A stretch of 64,000 nt of DNA from an uncultured Chthonomonas sp. (GTDB lineage Bacteria; Armatimonadota; Chthonomonadetes; Chthonomonadales; CAJBBX01), in contig CAJBBX010000133.1 of NCBI GenBank assembly GCA_903951425.1, forward strand, positions 23,965 through 87,964, written 5' to 3'. The translations under genes and the position numbers were made by a program. Below the pieces are notes generated by a model that searched no databases, was not told where the DNA came from, and saw only the letters and a list, made by a program, of their open reading frames with translations. Within the stretch, counting starts at the first letter, position 1. The number at the start of each line of letters is the position of its first letter. Of this stretch, positions 25,081 through 34,584 are shown piece by piece.

Positions 25081-25530
25081 CTACTCCATGCCCTCGCTGG
25101 CGGCCTCCGGAGCCTTACGCCCCTCGCCCACGCCGTCGTCCGGCGGACCGGACACGGGCGGCGTCTGCCTGAGCCCGGACTGCGGCGGCGTCACCGACCT
25201 CCGCTGCCCGCCCGCCGCCATGGGTCCGGCGCCGCCCGGCACGACGGTGGGACCGGAGGGCTTGCCCACGGTGACCTGCTTGGGCGTGGTAACGTCAAGC
25301 GTGTTGGAACCCTGCTTCTTCTTCTGGGCGACCTGATAGAGCATGAAGCCGATCAGCGAGGCGAAGATCACCACCACCAGCGTCACGATCCGGATGTTCT
25401 CAGCTCGGCGCAACTGCGCGGGCGTGGGGCCGCGACGCTTGCGGCGCGACGCGCTCTCGGAGCGGATGATCAGGCCTGCGTCGGCCTGACCGGCGCCGTC
25501 TTCGGTGTTGTCGTCGAGATCGATGCGCAT
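25081..25530 (-). CDS. Small membrane protein with proline-rich exterior
   Basis: A 149-residue protein of unknown family. The acidic N-terminus and a basic stretch (SASRRKRRGPTPAQLRRAEN) face the cytosol, followed by one transmembrane helix (IVTLVVVIFASLIGFMLYQV). A long tail rich in Pro, Gly and Gln comes after. Its build is like the other small single-helix proteins at 8247 and 54330. GGGGAAG precedes the ATG. It is convergent with the nitroreductase gene and divergent from the C26 amidotransferase. Confidence 0.7.
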   Translation of the reverse strand: MRIDLDDNTEDGAGQADAGLIIRSESASRRKRRGPTPAQLRRAENIRIVTLVVVIFASLIGFMLYQVAQKKKQGSNTLDVTTPKQVTVGKPSGPTVVPGGAGPMAAGGQRRSVTPPQSGLRQTPPVSGPPDDGVGEGRKAPEAASEGME

Positions 25531-25625
25531 GGGACTTCCCCTGGGGCTCGCCCCGGCGGGGCGGATGTCGCTCGGGTAGAGTATACCAACCTTGGCCTCG
25601 GACGGGGCCGACGCAGGAGGCGTGG

Positions 25626-26348
25626 GTGAAGCAGCCCCTCATAGGCATCTCGTGCAGTGTGTTCGCGAATGACGGCGGTGAGCCGGCCGGCGACCGACTC
25701 GTGTGGGCCTACGCTCGAGCGGTGATCGGGGCGGGTGGGACCCCGGTCCTGCTGCCCAACCTGGCAACCAACATCGAAGCGCTCCTGGAGCGGCTCGACG
25801 GCCTGCTCCTCGCCGGCGGCGAGGACATCTGCCCGGAGCGTTACGGCGACGCTGAACGCCACCCCAAAGTGGTGGTGACGCCCGCACGCGACGACCTGGA
25901 GATTCCGCTGGCCCGCATGGCGGTGGAGCTCGGCCTCCCCGTGCTGGGCATCTGCCGGGGCATCCAACTGCTGAATGTGGCGCTGGGCGGGACGCTCTAC
26001 CAGGACCTGCCCGACGAGCGGCCGTCGCCGGTCGTCCACCGGCAGAGCGAGGCCCGGCATATCGGCACCCACGGCTTCACGCCGGAGGCGGGCGCCCGCT
26101 TGGCGGCCCTGATCGGTGCCGAGCCGCTACGGGTGAACACCTTCCACCATCAGGCAGTGCGTGACGTAGCCCCGGGCCTTGTGGTCGGCGCGCGGGCCGA
26201 GGACGGCCTCGTCGAGGCGCTTGAGACGGCCGACGGGCGTGTGGTGGCCGTGCAGTACCACCCGGAAGACATGGCGCCCGTCTGCCCGCGTGCGGCGGCG
26301 CTATTCGCCGGGTTCGTGACGATGTGCCGCGAGGAGGGTGGACGGTGA
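25626..26348 (+). CDS. Class I glutamine amidotransferase, peptidase C26 (PuuD-like)
   Basis: A 240-residue hydrolase. The nucleophile Cys lies in GICRGIQLL, and the His-Glu of the triad in QYHPED. The LLAGGEDICPERYG region is typical of gamma-glutamyl-gamma-aminobutyrate hydrolase and related C26 enzymes. It probably cleaves a gamma-glutamyl amide. The start is GTG 25626 with AGGAGGCGTG upstream. Its stop overlaps the next ATG by one base (TGATG), so it is coupled to the mannose-6-phosphate isomerase gene, although the two reactions have no obvious link. Confidence 0.85.
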   Translation: MKQPLIGISCSVFANDGGEPAGDRLVWAYARAVIGAGGTPVLLPNLATNIEALLERLDGLLLAGGEDICPERYGDAERHPKVVVTPARDDLEIPLARMAVELGLPVLGICRGIQLLNVALGGTLYQDLPDERPSPVVHRQSEARHIGTHGFTPEAGARLAALIGAEPLRVNTFHHQAVRDVAPGLVVGARAEDGLVEALETADGRVVAVQYHPEDMAPVCPRAAALFAGFVTMCREEGGR

Positions 26349-27292
26349 TGGCGACGCAGGCTCTGCGGCTTCGGCCGAAGGTGAAGAACGTGGTCTGGGG
26401 CGGCGACTGGCTACTGACAACGCTGGGCCGTACGCCCGAAGCCCCCGGCCCGGTGGGCGAGAGTTGGGAAGCCTGGTCGGGCTCCGAAGTCCTCAACGGC
26501 CCCGACGCCGGCGCCACACTGGGCGACCTCTTCGCCACCGGCCGCCGAGACCTGTTCGGCTCCACGGTTGAGCGTTACCCCCGCTTCCCGCTTCTGGTGA
26601 AGTTCATCGACGCCCGCGAGAACCTCTCGGTGCAGGTGCATCCCACCGACGCGCTGGCCATGGAGCTGGAGGAGTACCCCTACGGCAAGACCGAGTTCTG
26701 GTACGTCGTGGCCGCAGAACCGGGCGCCGAGATCCTCTTCGGCCTGGCCGACCGGGAGTTGGCGGCCGACGCGATCGCGGCCGCCGTGGCTGGCAACGAT
26801 GCCGCCTCGATCTGCGCCCGCGTGCCCGTGCGCCCCGGCGACGTGGTGGACATCCCCGCCGGAACCGTTCACGCCCTCACGGCCGGCGTCGTCGTCTACG
26901 AGCTTCAGCAGGACTCGGACATCACCTACCGCCTCTACGACTGGGGCCGCGTGGGGCGTGAGATCCATATCGAGAAGGGCCTCGCCTGCATCGATCCTGC
27001 GCGCAAGGGCCTCCGCGTGGCGCATCCCGGGCCGCAAGGCGACGGTCCTGTGCGATCGGCGCCGCTCCCGTCGAGCCATGTCTTCGGTTCAGAACTGCTG
27101 GAGTTGGCCGGCCCCGTGGAGCTTGCGTCCGCGGGCGACGGCTTCGGCCTGCTCAGCGTGGTGGACGGTTCCGGACGTCTGGACGGCGGGCCGTTGGCCA
27201 TGGGCGACACCGCACTCCTGCCGCCGGGCCATGCCGCGCACGTGGCGCCCGGACCGGCGGGGCTACGGCTGGTCCGCGGCTGGGCGCTGTGA
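26348..27292 (+). CDS. manA: Mannose-6-phosphate isomerase, class I
   Basis: A 314-residue cupin isomerase interconverting mannose 6-phosphate and fructose 6-phosphate. The zinc ligands are placed in VQVHPTD, GKTEFWYV and PAGTVHAL. The length matches the short (Firmicutes-like) class rather than the longer enterobacterial type. ATG 26348 overlaps the upstream stop and has GGAGGG in front. It links mannose use or mannose-containing polysaccharide synthesis to glycolysis. Confidence 0.9.
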   Translation: MATQALRLRPKVKNVVWGGDWLLTTLGRTPEAPGPVGESWEAWSGSEVLNGPDAGATLGDLFATGRRDLFGSTVERYPRFPLLVKFIDARENLSVQVHPTDALAMELEEYPYGKTEFWYVVAAEPGAEILFGLADRELAADAIAAAVAGNDAASICARVPVRPGDVVDIPAGTVHALTAGVVVYELQQDSDITYRLYDWGRVGREIHIEKGLACIDPARKGLRVAHPGPQGDGPVRSAPLPSSHVFGSELLELAGPVELASAGDGFGLLSVVDGSGRLDGGPLAMGDTALLPPGHAAHVAPGPAGLRLVRGWAL

Positions 27293-27314
27293 GAGCGCCC
27301 GAAGGGTAGCCACC

Positions 27315-28673
27315 ATGCCTGCCCGCCGGTTACGCCGCATCCTGCAGCCCTTCCAGCAGTTTGTCCGCATTGAGGCCTTTGGCGGCATCGTGCTGCTGGC
27401 GGCCACCCTGGCGGCGCTGGTCTGGGCCAACTCGCCCGCGGCGGGCCTCTACCACCGCCTGCTCGACCTTGAGGTCGTCGCCGGAGCGGGTTCGCTCCGC
27501 CTGGCCAAGCCGCTCCACCTCTGGGTGAACGACGGGCTGATGGCCATCTTCTTCTTCCTCGTCGGCCTCGAGATCAAGCGTGAGATCATCGCCGGTGAGC
27601 TGGCTACCCCTCGCAAGGCGGCACTGCCGGTGGCGGCGGCCCTGGGCGGCATGGTGGTCCCGGCGCTGATGTACGCCTCCTGCAACCTGGGCACGTCCGA
27701 GGTGCGCGGCTGGGGCGTGCCCATGGCGACCGATATCGCCTTCGCGCTGGGCATACTCACCCTTGCCGGGCCGCGCGTTCCGTTCGCGCTGAAGGTCTTC
27801 CTGACGGCGCTGGCCATCGTGGACGACATCGGCGCCGTCGCCGTCATCGCTGTCTTCTATAGCCACGGCATCTCTCTGCCGGTGCTGCTGGCGGGTATGG
27901 GCCTGCTCGGCCTCTCGTTGGCGGCCAACCGGGCGGGGGTGCGGAGCCCGCTGGCCTACACGCTCATCGGCATCGCTGCGTGGCTCGCCTTCCTGCAGTC
28001 GGGTGTCCATGCCACGGTGGCGGGAGTGCTGCTGGCCTTCACGGTACCGGCCGCCACGCGCATCGACCGGAAGGACTTCCGCGACCGCGTGGCCGAGAGC
28101 CTGGCCGAGTTGGGAAGCAGCGGCTCGACAGGACCGGGGCTCGACACGCAGGAGCAGGCCGCCGTCTACGCCCTGGAGCGTGCCTGCGAGGAGGTGCAGA
28201 CCCCCCTCCAGCGCATGCAGCATGCCCTGCACCCGTGGGTCTCCTACGGCATCATGCCTCTCTTCGCGCTGGCCAATGCGGGCGTCTCCTTCGCCGGCCT
28301 CGACGCGTCGGGCCATGCGGGCGTGCCTGCGGGCGTCATCCTGGGACTGCTGCTTGGCAAGCCCATCGGCATCACCCTCTTCTCGTGGCTCGCCGTCCGC
28401 CTGCGCGCCGCGGAGATGCCCGCCGACGTCACCTGGCTGCAACTCCACGCCGCGGGTTGGCTGGGCGGCATCGGCTTCACCATGGCGGTCTTCATCGCAG
28501 GGCTCGCCTTCGCCGAGCCGGCCCTGCTGGCCACGGCCAAGGTAGCAATCCTCTGTGCCTCGGCCATGGCGGGGGTCGTGGGCTTCACGCTGGTGCGACG
28601 GGCCGGCCGACCCGGTGCAGGAACGGCCGACCCGGATGGGCCCGACGCTACGGAACCGTCAGCGTCGAACTGA
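27315..28673 (+). CDS. nhaA: Na+/H+ antiporter NhaA
   Basis: A 452-residue inner-membrane antiporter that expels Na+ in exchange for protons. The conserved start (FVRIEAFGGIVLLAATLAAL), FFLVGLEIKREI, the discontinuous-helix segment ATDIAFALGIL and the paired Asp of ALAIVDDIGAV are all present. A long loop (about residues 265-300) separates the two halves. GAAGGG precedes ATG 27315. It is 22 bases after manA, but function suggests an independent housekeeping gene. Its last 26 bases overlap, tail to tail, the end of the SBBP gene. Confidence 0.95.
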   Translation: MPARRLRRILQPFQQFVRIEAFGGIVLLAATLAALVWANSPAAGLYHRLLDLEVVAGAGSLRLAKPLHLWVNDGLMAIFFFLVGLEIKREIIAGELATPRKAALPVAAALGGMVVPALMYASCNLGTSEVRGWGVPMATDIAFALGILTLAGPRVPFALKVFLTALAIVDDIGAVAVIAVFYSHGISLPVLLAGMGLLGLSLAANRAGVRSPLAYTLIGIAAWLAFLQSGVHATVAGVLLAFTVPAATRIDRKDFRDRVAESLAELGSSGSTGPGLDTQEQAAVYALERACEEVQTPLQRMQHALHPWVSYGIMPLFALANAGVSFAGLDASGHAGVPAGVILGLLLGKPIGITLFSWLAVRLRAAEMPADVTWLQLHAAGWLGGIGFTMAVFIAGLAFAEPALLATAKVAILCASAMAGVVGFTLVRRAGRPGAGTADPDGPDATEPSASN

Positions 28674-31248
28674 ACGAGCTGCCGTCGTGCTCTGCGTCGC
28701 CCCGGAACTCCGAGAGGATGGCGTGGGCGCCCGACAGCATGTCGACGGGCACGGTGTAGAGGTACGAACCGCAGCCTGATGCCTCCGTGACGGCCTGACC
28801 CACCTCGACGCCGTCGATGCTGAAGGCCAGCGTCTTCCCTGCCAGCCAGGCGTAGTCCGGTAGCCGCCGCAGGTAGCCCCGCAGGTAGGTGCGCTGGCCG
28901 GGTCCGGCGGTGCGGTCGATGGACCAGAGCACGGTGGCGCCCTTGGTCACGCGGAGAACGGCAGAACCGGAGCAACCCGCGAAGCCGCCGTCGCCGGCAA
29001 AGGTCACCGTCAGCGCATGGTCGCTGACGGCCTGGGTGACGATGATTGGCAGCATCGCATGACCGACGGCGTCGGTCACACCCGTACCCAGCGATGTGCC
29101 GTCGACCGAGAACTCCAGCGTTTTGCCTGCGACCCAGGTCCGGTCCACCCCATTGCGCAGGTAGCCCCGAAGGTAGACCGCGTAGCCCGGCCTCCCCGTC
29201 CGATCCGGCACGTACATGATAGATGGCAGCAGGCCCATGTTCAGCCGCATGATGAAGCCGTCGGTGTTGCCCTGATTCGTGCTGCTGTAGCATATAGGCG
29301 TGGTCGGGAACGGCTTTGACCACGTGGTGCCGACGACGTAGAGGCCTCCGGTGGAGGCGATGGTAACGCCATAGGCTGTGTCGGCGCCGGCGCCTCCGAG
29401 GGGTGTCGAGAACTCGAGCGCCGAGCCCGTTGGGCTGTACCGGACGAGGAACGCATCGCCCGTGTCTGTCGGTCCGGTCACCTTTAAGGCGTCCGCGGTA
29501 ACCGGGAAGTCCGTCGATGCGGTGGTGCCCACGACGCACGCGCGCCCCGCCGCATCCACGTCGATGCCTACGGCCGCATCGTTCTTGGCGCCGCCGACTA
29601 TGGAGCCGAAGACCAAGCTGGAGCCGTCCGCTGAGAACACCGCTACAAACGCATCCTGAAGCTCGCCCGCATGCCCATACGCACCAGGAGTCGTCGGCGC
29701 AGTGGCCAGAGTGGTGTAGCCGCAGACGTGGGCCTGCCCGCTGCCGTCCACCGCGATGGCGTTCACCACCTCATAGCCTTCGCCACCGTAGAGCGAGGCC
29801 CATTTGACCGATCCGCTCGCGCTCAGCCGCGCCACAGTTGCTTCCCAGCGCCCGCTGACGCCGACATAGTAGGGCTGGAACACACCGACGGTGGTGGGGA
29901 AGTCATCGGAGTTGGTCCAACCGCCGACATACGGGTCACCGTCAGGACCCAGCGCGATGCACGTGGCGAGGCTGTTCAGCTCGCACGCGAACTCGTGCCG
30001 CCAAACCATGGCGCTGCCATCGCCCGAGAACTCCATTGCGTTGGCCTGTAGGCGGGAGCCGCCGTTAACCAGGTACATCAGGCTGCCGCACGCATAGATG
30101 CGGCCGGTACTGGACACGGCCACGCCGGTCATCTCGTCCGACCGGGCATCACCCACGTAGGTGGAGAACTCCAGTGCAGAGCCGTCCGCGTTCAGCCGCG
30201 CCACGAAGCCGTCGGAGTTGCCGCCGTTGACGGTCTGGTACGCACCGGTCGTGACGGGAAAGTCGGTCGACACGGTGGTGCCGCACACCAAGACCCGGCC
30301 GCTGCTATCGAGTGCCATGCCCATCGGCTCATCGTCGCTGCTGCCGCCGATGAAGGTCGAATAGACCAGGGCCGTTCCCGCGGGGTTGAGCTTGGTGACA
30401 GCCACGTCATAGCCGGGGTTCTTCGTTACGTCGAACACGCCAGGCGTGGTCGGATACCCGGGTGAGGAGGTCCAGACGACAATGTACATGGAGCCGTCAG
30501 CAGCCACTTTGATCGCCTTGCAGACGTCGCGCGTGGGCGCCCCGATGAGGGTGGCGTATTCGACGACAGGGTCGATGACGAGGGTGCGGCTCGTGTCATA
30601 GGCCGCGACCCGGAAGCCCACGCGAGAGGCGCCGCCCCGACGGGCGGGCGTCAACTGGTAGGAGGCAGGCACCGCTACGCGCCGACCGGCGTTAACCTGG
30701 TACGCGACAGGCGCCCGCAGCGTGACGGCGCCGAGGGCCGTGACGATCTCCAGATCGCCGCCGCGCAGCCGCACGCGCTCAGCGCCCTCCAGCGCCAGCA
30801 GGATGCGTCGCGGGTCGGCGCCGGGCCGCAGGACGAAGTCATGCTCAATCCCGCCGCCGGGCAGGCCGTAGGTGACCATGTCGGTCCCAGGGTAGACGTC
30901 GGTGGCCCGCACCGAGCGGTAGGTGGGCAGGCCGGTGCGCCACGCGCACCGGTCGCGGCCCAGCAGGTAGCTCACCTTGCCCGCGGCCATCTCCTGGCCG
31001 CGCACATCGGCCCGGGCGTCGGCGCCCAGCAGGCGGATGCGGACCGCAGCGCCCGACATGCCGCGCAGGGCCGCCAGCGTCATCTGATCCGAACCGATGA
31101 AGAGCGTAGACGAGCCGCTACGCGCTATGAACCGCGCCTGCGGAGCGGCCTGCCCGGCGTTGGGTTCGAAGGTGATCGGCGGCCCCGCGTTCGCACACAA
31201 GGGGGCTATAGCTAACAACCACGTCGAAATGAAGAGCGTCTGACGCAT
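28648..31248 (-). CDS. SBBP-repeat beta-propeller surface protein with Ig-like tail repeats
   Basis: An 866-residue secreted protein. A signal peptide (MRQTLFISTWLLAIAPLCANA) is followed by the N-terminal domain found in SBBP proteins, then a string of repeats such as YSTFIGGSSDDEPMGMALDS, expected to form a beta-propeller. The C-terminus has two copies of an Ig-like unit starting with DRT and running through GYLR...GKTLEFSVDG. The same unit appears three times in the giant protein at 46191-52181. ATG 31248 follows GGAGG. The decayed gene at 1-1693 is a paralogue. Role unknown; probably cell surface or extracellular matrix. Confidence 0.85.
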   Translation of the reverse strand: MRQTLFISTWLLAIAPLCANAGPPITFEPNAGQAAPQARFIARSGSSTLFIGSDQMTLAALRGMSGAAVRIRLLGADARADVRGQEMAAGKVSYLLGRDRCAWRTGLPTYRSVRATDVYPGTDMVTYGLPGGGIEHDFVLRPGADPRRILLALEGAERVRLRGGDLEIVTALGAVTLRAPVAYQVNAGRRVAVPASYQLTPARRGGASRVGFRVAAYDTSRTLVIDPVVEYATLIGAPTRDVCKAIKVAADGSMYIVVWTSSPGYPTTPGVFDVTKNPGYDVAVTKLNPAGTALVYSTFIGGSSDDEPMGMALDSSGRVLVCGTTVSTDFPVTTGAYQTVNGGNSDGFVARLNADGSALEFSTYVGDARSDEMTGVAVSSTGRIYACGSLMYLVNGGSRLQANAMEFSGDGSAMVWRHEFACELNSLATCIALGPDGDPYVGGWTNSDDFPTTVGVFQPYYVGVSGRWEATVARLSASGSVKWASLYGGEGYEVVNAIAVDGSGQAHVCGYTTLATAPTTPGAYGHAGELQDAFVAVFSADGSSLVFGSIVGGAKNDAAVGIDVDAAGRACVVGTTASTDFPVTADALKVTGPTDTGDAFLVRYSPTGSALEFSTPLGGAGADTAYGVTIASTGGLYVVGTTWSKPFPTTPICYSSTNQGNTDGFIMRLNMGLLPSIMYVPDRTGRPGYAVYLRGYLRNGVDRTWVAGKTLEFSVDGTSLGTGVTDAVGHAMLPIIVTQAVSDHALTVTFAGDGGFAGCSGSAVLRVTKGATVLWSIDRTAGPGQRTYLRGYLRRLPDYAWLAGKTLAFSIDGVEVGQAVTEASGCGSYLYTVPVDMLSGAHAILSEFRGDAEHDGSSFSSTLTVP

Positions 31249-31495
31249 GGTGACCTCCACCAGGGGAATGGTCCGCGACGGTTGCCCGTCCGGCACAGGG
31301 TCAGGATGTCGGCGCCGCGCGGGATGGCTGACGATGCCCATCCGCGCCGCCAGTGTCATGCTAATGGCAACCCCTGATTGGTGCAAGGTGGAGGCCGTGC
31401 ATCGGGCGGCAGGGCCACGGTACGCCGGCGCCGGATGCCGGACCATGGAATATCCGGTCCGCTCGAGCGTCTACAGAGCGGGAGGGCGGTACAGC

Positions 31496-33409
31496 GTGAC
31501 GGACGCGGAACTCGTTGGGCAGGCGTTGGCAGGCAAGGTCGAGGCGTACGGCCGGCTCGTCAACCGCCACCAGGCGGCGGTGGCCCGCCTATGCCGGGGT
31601 CTTTGCGGCCCTGGCCTCGATGCCGATGAACTGGCGCACGACGCGCTGGTTGACGGCTTCCTGAAGCTGCCGCAACTGCGCACGCCGGAGCGGTTTGGCG
31701 CATGGATCCGCACCGTGGCGCTCAACCGGTGCCGGCAGTGGCACCGTGAGAGGGCGAGGCTGACGCCGCTCACCGAAGAAGAGTCCGATGCCCTCGTGGC
31801 CCCTGAGGACGACCCAACGGACCACGCCGCCCTGGCGCACGCCATGTTCGCGCTGTCGCCCGCACACCGACTGATCCTGGTCCTCCACTACTGGGAGGGG
31901 CTGCCGTACGCCGACATCGCCGCCTTCACGGCCCTGCCCATCGGCACCGTGATGAGCCGGCTCCATCGCGCACGAGCCAATGTGAGGAAGGCAATGGAAA
32001 CACAAGACGAAAGCTTAACCCCGGCCTTCACGCCCGACATTCGGCGCGAGGTCGACGCTGAGATCCGGCTCATGCTATCGATGGTGGAGAAGGAGCCGGC
32101 CCTGCGCGGCCGCCTGGCCGTCCTGCTGGCCCGGTCGCCGAACCGCTTCTCGGACATGATCCGCGGGGCCGGGGCGGCCGGGGCGCGGGACGTGGCGCTG
32201 CTGCTGCCGAGGCTCGGAGCCGAGGCGGTGGATCGGCTGCTGGATTGGTCGGCCGACGCGGATGATGCGCTGCGCGAGGGCTCCCTGGCAACGCTTCGGG
32301 CGGTGGCCTCGACCCCGGCGCAGGTGGCCGAGCGGTCGGGTACGGCGCGTGTGGCCTCGCGGGCGCTCTACCTGGTCGTGGACCGCATCCTCGCGCACGT
32401 CGAGGATCCCGGCCGGCGCGCGGGGCTGTTCCTCGACCTGCTGAGCCGAGCGGGCAAGGACGACCGGGCCGCTCTGCTCCTCACGGGAGCGCTCGTGAGC
32501 CTGAGCCGGCCCGCGCTCGATGCGCTCGTCAGCGCCATGGCCCCGCTCCGCTCCGCCAGGGAGCTGCACTCCGGCGGCGACGCGCTCTACGCCGCGTGCC
32601 GGTTCGGGTCGCGGTTCGCCGCGCACCTTGAGCCGTCGCTACACGGCGAAGGGCCGTTGGCCCTGCCGGTGGCGCTGGCCGCAGCCGAGGGCCTGGGCCG
32701 GGCGCTGCGGATGTGGTCCGACATCGGGAGGCCAGACGAAGCGAGACGCCGCGCCGACTCCCGCCACCGCCGCAAGTGGGCGCCCCCGGCCGAGGCCGAC
32801 CGCGCGCCTGCCGCGCTGGCGGGCCTTGCCGATGCGTTGGCGGCTCATACATCCGGACCGGCGGGCGAGGAGCGGCAGCGTGCCATCCGCGCACTGGGCA
32901 TGCTGCCTGTGACGACAGGTCTGGAGGCGCTACTCGCCGGCACCCGTTCCGACTGCCCGCGCACACGCCTGACGGCCATCCGGGCACTGGGCGACCGGGC
33001 TGATCCGGCCGCAGGGCCGCGTCTGGCAGAGCTGGCCGAGGGCGCGTCCGCCGAGGAGCGCGCGGCCGCGGTCCAGGCGCTCAACGGGCTGCGAAACCGC
33101 AATGCGGCCGGGACGCCGGTGACGCCGAGCGCTTCGGCTGGCTTCCGGATGGCCGATGTTGTGCGCGACGGCGCGCAGCCTGCCGGCAACGTGTCGGTGG
33201 AGGTGGCGCTCTCCGGCATCGGCGAGGACCGCGAGTACGACGAGCCCGAGATCACCCGCGTCATCGCCTCGGCCTGCTGGGACTACTCCACCGTGCGCCG
33301 GTACCTGATCGAAGAGGGCCTGATGCAGCGCGCTCGGGGCCGGTACACCTTCACGGAGGCCGGTCGCGTCGCCTGGAGGGTAGAACGTATGATCGCGGCG
33401 GCGCCATAG
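31496..33409 (+). CDS. ECF-type sigma factor with HEAT-like and DUF2087 C-terminal extension
   Basis: About 637 residues. The first 165 form a sigma-70 family protein: region 2 (AYGRLVNRHQAAVARLCRGL, RFGAWIRTVALNRCRQWH) and region 4 (LSPAHRLILVLHYWEGLPYA, IGTVMSRLHRARANVRK). Then come about 370 residues of alpha-helical repeats rich in Ala, Leu and Arg that look HEAT-like. The last 60 (EYDEPEITRVIASACWDYST ... LIEEGLMQR) match DUF2087, a winged-helix-like module. Sigma factors normally lack such a tail, so activity may be gated by it. GTG 31496 has GGGAGGG upstream; ATG 31445 is possible. No anti-sigma gene is adjacent. Confidence 0.8.
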   Translation: MTDAELVGQALAGKVEAYGRLVNRHQAAVARLCRGLCGPGLDADELAHDALVDGFLKLPQLRTPERFGAWIRTVALNRCRQWHRERARLTPLTEEESDALVAPEDDPTDHAALAHAMFALSPAHRLILVLHYWEGLPYADIAAFTALPIGTVMSRLHRARANVRKAMETQDESLTPAFTPDIRREVDAEIRLMLSMVEKEPALRGRLAVLLARSPNRFSDMIRGAGAAGARDVALLLPRLGAEAVDRLLDWSADADDALREGSLATLRAVASTPAQVAERSGTARVASRALYLVVDRILAHVEDPGRRAGLFLDLLSRAGKDDRAALLLTGALVSLSRPALDALVSAMAPLRSARELHSGGDALYAACRFGSRFAAHLEPSLHGEGPLALPVALAAAEGLGRALRMWSDIGRPDEARRRADSRHRRKWAPPAEADRAPAALAGLADALAAHTSGPAGEERQRAIRALGMLPVTTGLEALLAGTRSDCPRTRLTAIRALGDRADPAAGPRLAELAEGASAEERAAAVQALNGLRNRNAAGTPVTPSASAGFRMADVVRDGAQPAGNVSVEVALSGIGEDREYDEPEITRVIASACWDYSTVRRYLIEEGLMQRARGRYTFTEAGRVAWRVERMIAAAP

Positions 33410-33490
33410 GGTAACCTCCCGGCATGATCGTCAGGGCCTCGCCGTTCTGAGGGAGGTCGAGACGGAGGCCGATCAGCTGGAGGAGGGACG

Positions 33491-34519
33491 ATGGCGTACG
33501 AACTGAGGGTGGGGCTCATTGGATGCGGGGCCATGGGGCAGGGGCACGCCGATGTCTGGCTCCGCACGCCGGGCGCACGCTTGGCGGCGGTCTTCGACAC
33601 GGCCGCAGAGCGCGCCGAGGCGGTGGCCGCGCGTGCCGAGGCGAAACCCTTCGGCGATCTGCGGGCCATGCTCGAGTCGGGCCTCATCGACGCCGTCTCC
33701 ATCGCCACGCCCTCCGGCCTCCATGCCGACCAGGGGCTCGCGGCCGCCGAGGCGGGGCTCCATTTGGTCTGCGAGAAACCACTTGACCTGAGCATCGAGA
33801 AGGCCGACCGGCTCATCGAGGCCTGCCGCATGCGCGGGCTGGCCCTGGCCTGCGTGCTGCAGCGCCGCACCTTCTCCGGGACGAAGGCCGTGGCTCGGGC
33901 CATCCATCAAGGCCGCATGGGCCGGCTGCTCTCGTGCAGCGCCTCCATCAAGTGGTGGCGGTCGCAGGAGTATTACGACGCCGCCGGCTGGCGCGGCACC
34001 TGGGCGCTGGACTGCGGCGTGCTGGCCAACCAGGCGATCCACGCCATCGACCACCTCTGCTGGATGGCCGGTCCCGTGGCCGAGGTGGAGTATGCCTACA
34101 TCGGCACGGTCGGCCACGCCATGGAGGCCGAGGACCACGCGCTGGCCGTGGTGCGCTTCGAGAGCGGCTGCCGCGGCGTCATCGAGGCCACCACCTGCTG
34201 CTCCCCGGCGCTCTGCTCACGCGTGGAGGTCTATGGCCAGCGGGGCTCCGCCTCGTTCGACGACGCGCAGGTGACGGCCTTCGGCATCGACGGCGCCGAC
34301 GCCACCGCCGAGTTGCCCGCCGAGGCCGCCAGGCTGGGCGGCCGTGCAGAACCCATGGCCATCAGCATGGCCGGCCACGAGGCGATCTTCACCGACTTCG
34401 TGGAGGCGTTGCGCGACGGACGCCCGCCCATGGTCACCGGCGAGGACGCCCGCGCGGCGGTCGACGTGCTGAACAAGATCTACCGCAAGGCGACCCCCGG
34501 CCAGAAGCTGGGCACGTAG
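33491..34519 (+). CDS. Gfo/Idh/MocA oxidoreductase
   Basis: A 342-residue cytosolic NAD(P)-dependent oxidoreductase acting on a sugar, inositol or a derivative. The Rossmann motif is GLIGCGAMGQGH; CEKPLDLS holds the catalytic Lys, and the C-terminal alpha/beta domain is complete (DCGVLANQAIHAIDHLCWM). There is no signal peptide, unlike the member at 22855. GGAGGGACG precedes ATG. The sulfatase gene starts 65 bases after its stop, in the same direction, so they may work together on a sulfated sugar. Confidence 0.9.
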   Translation: MAYELRVGLIGCGAMGQGHADVWLRTPGARLAAVFDTAAERAEAVAARAEAKPFGDLRAMLESGLIDAVSIATPSGLHADQGLAAAEAGLHLVCEKPLDLSIEKADRLIEACRMRGLALACVLQRRTFSGTKAVARAIHQGRMGRLLSCSASIKWWRSQEYYDAAGWRGTWALDCGVLANQAIHAIDHLCWMAGPVAEVEYAYIGTVGHAMEAEDHALAVVRFESGCRGVIEATTCCSPALCSRVEVYGQRGSASFDDAQVTAFGIDGADATAELPAEAARLGGRAEPMAISMAGHEAIFTDFVEALRDGRPPMVTGEDARAAVDVLNKIYRKATPGQKLGT

Positions 34520-34584
34520 CCCCGCCGCCGTGGGCGGCACGCGAGCTGCACGCCTGCACCTTTGCGCGAACCCGGAGGCCCGCC

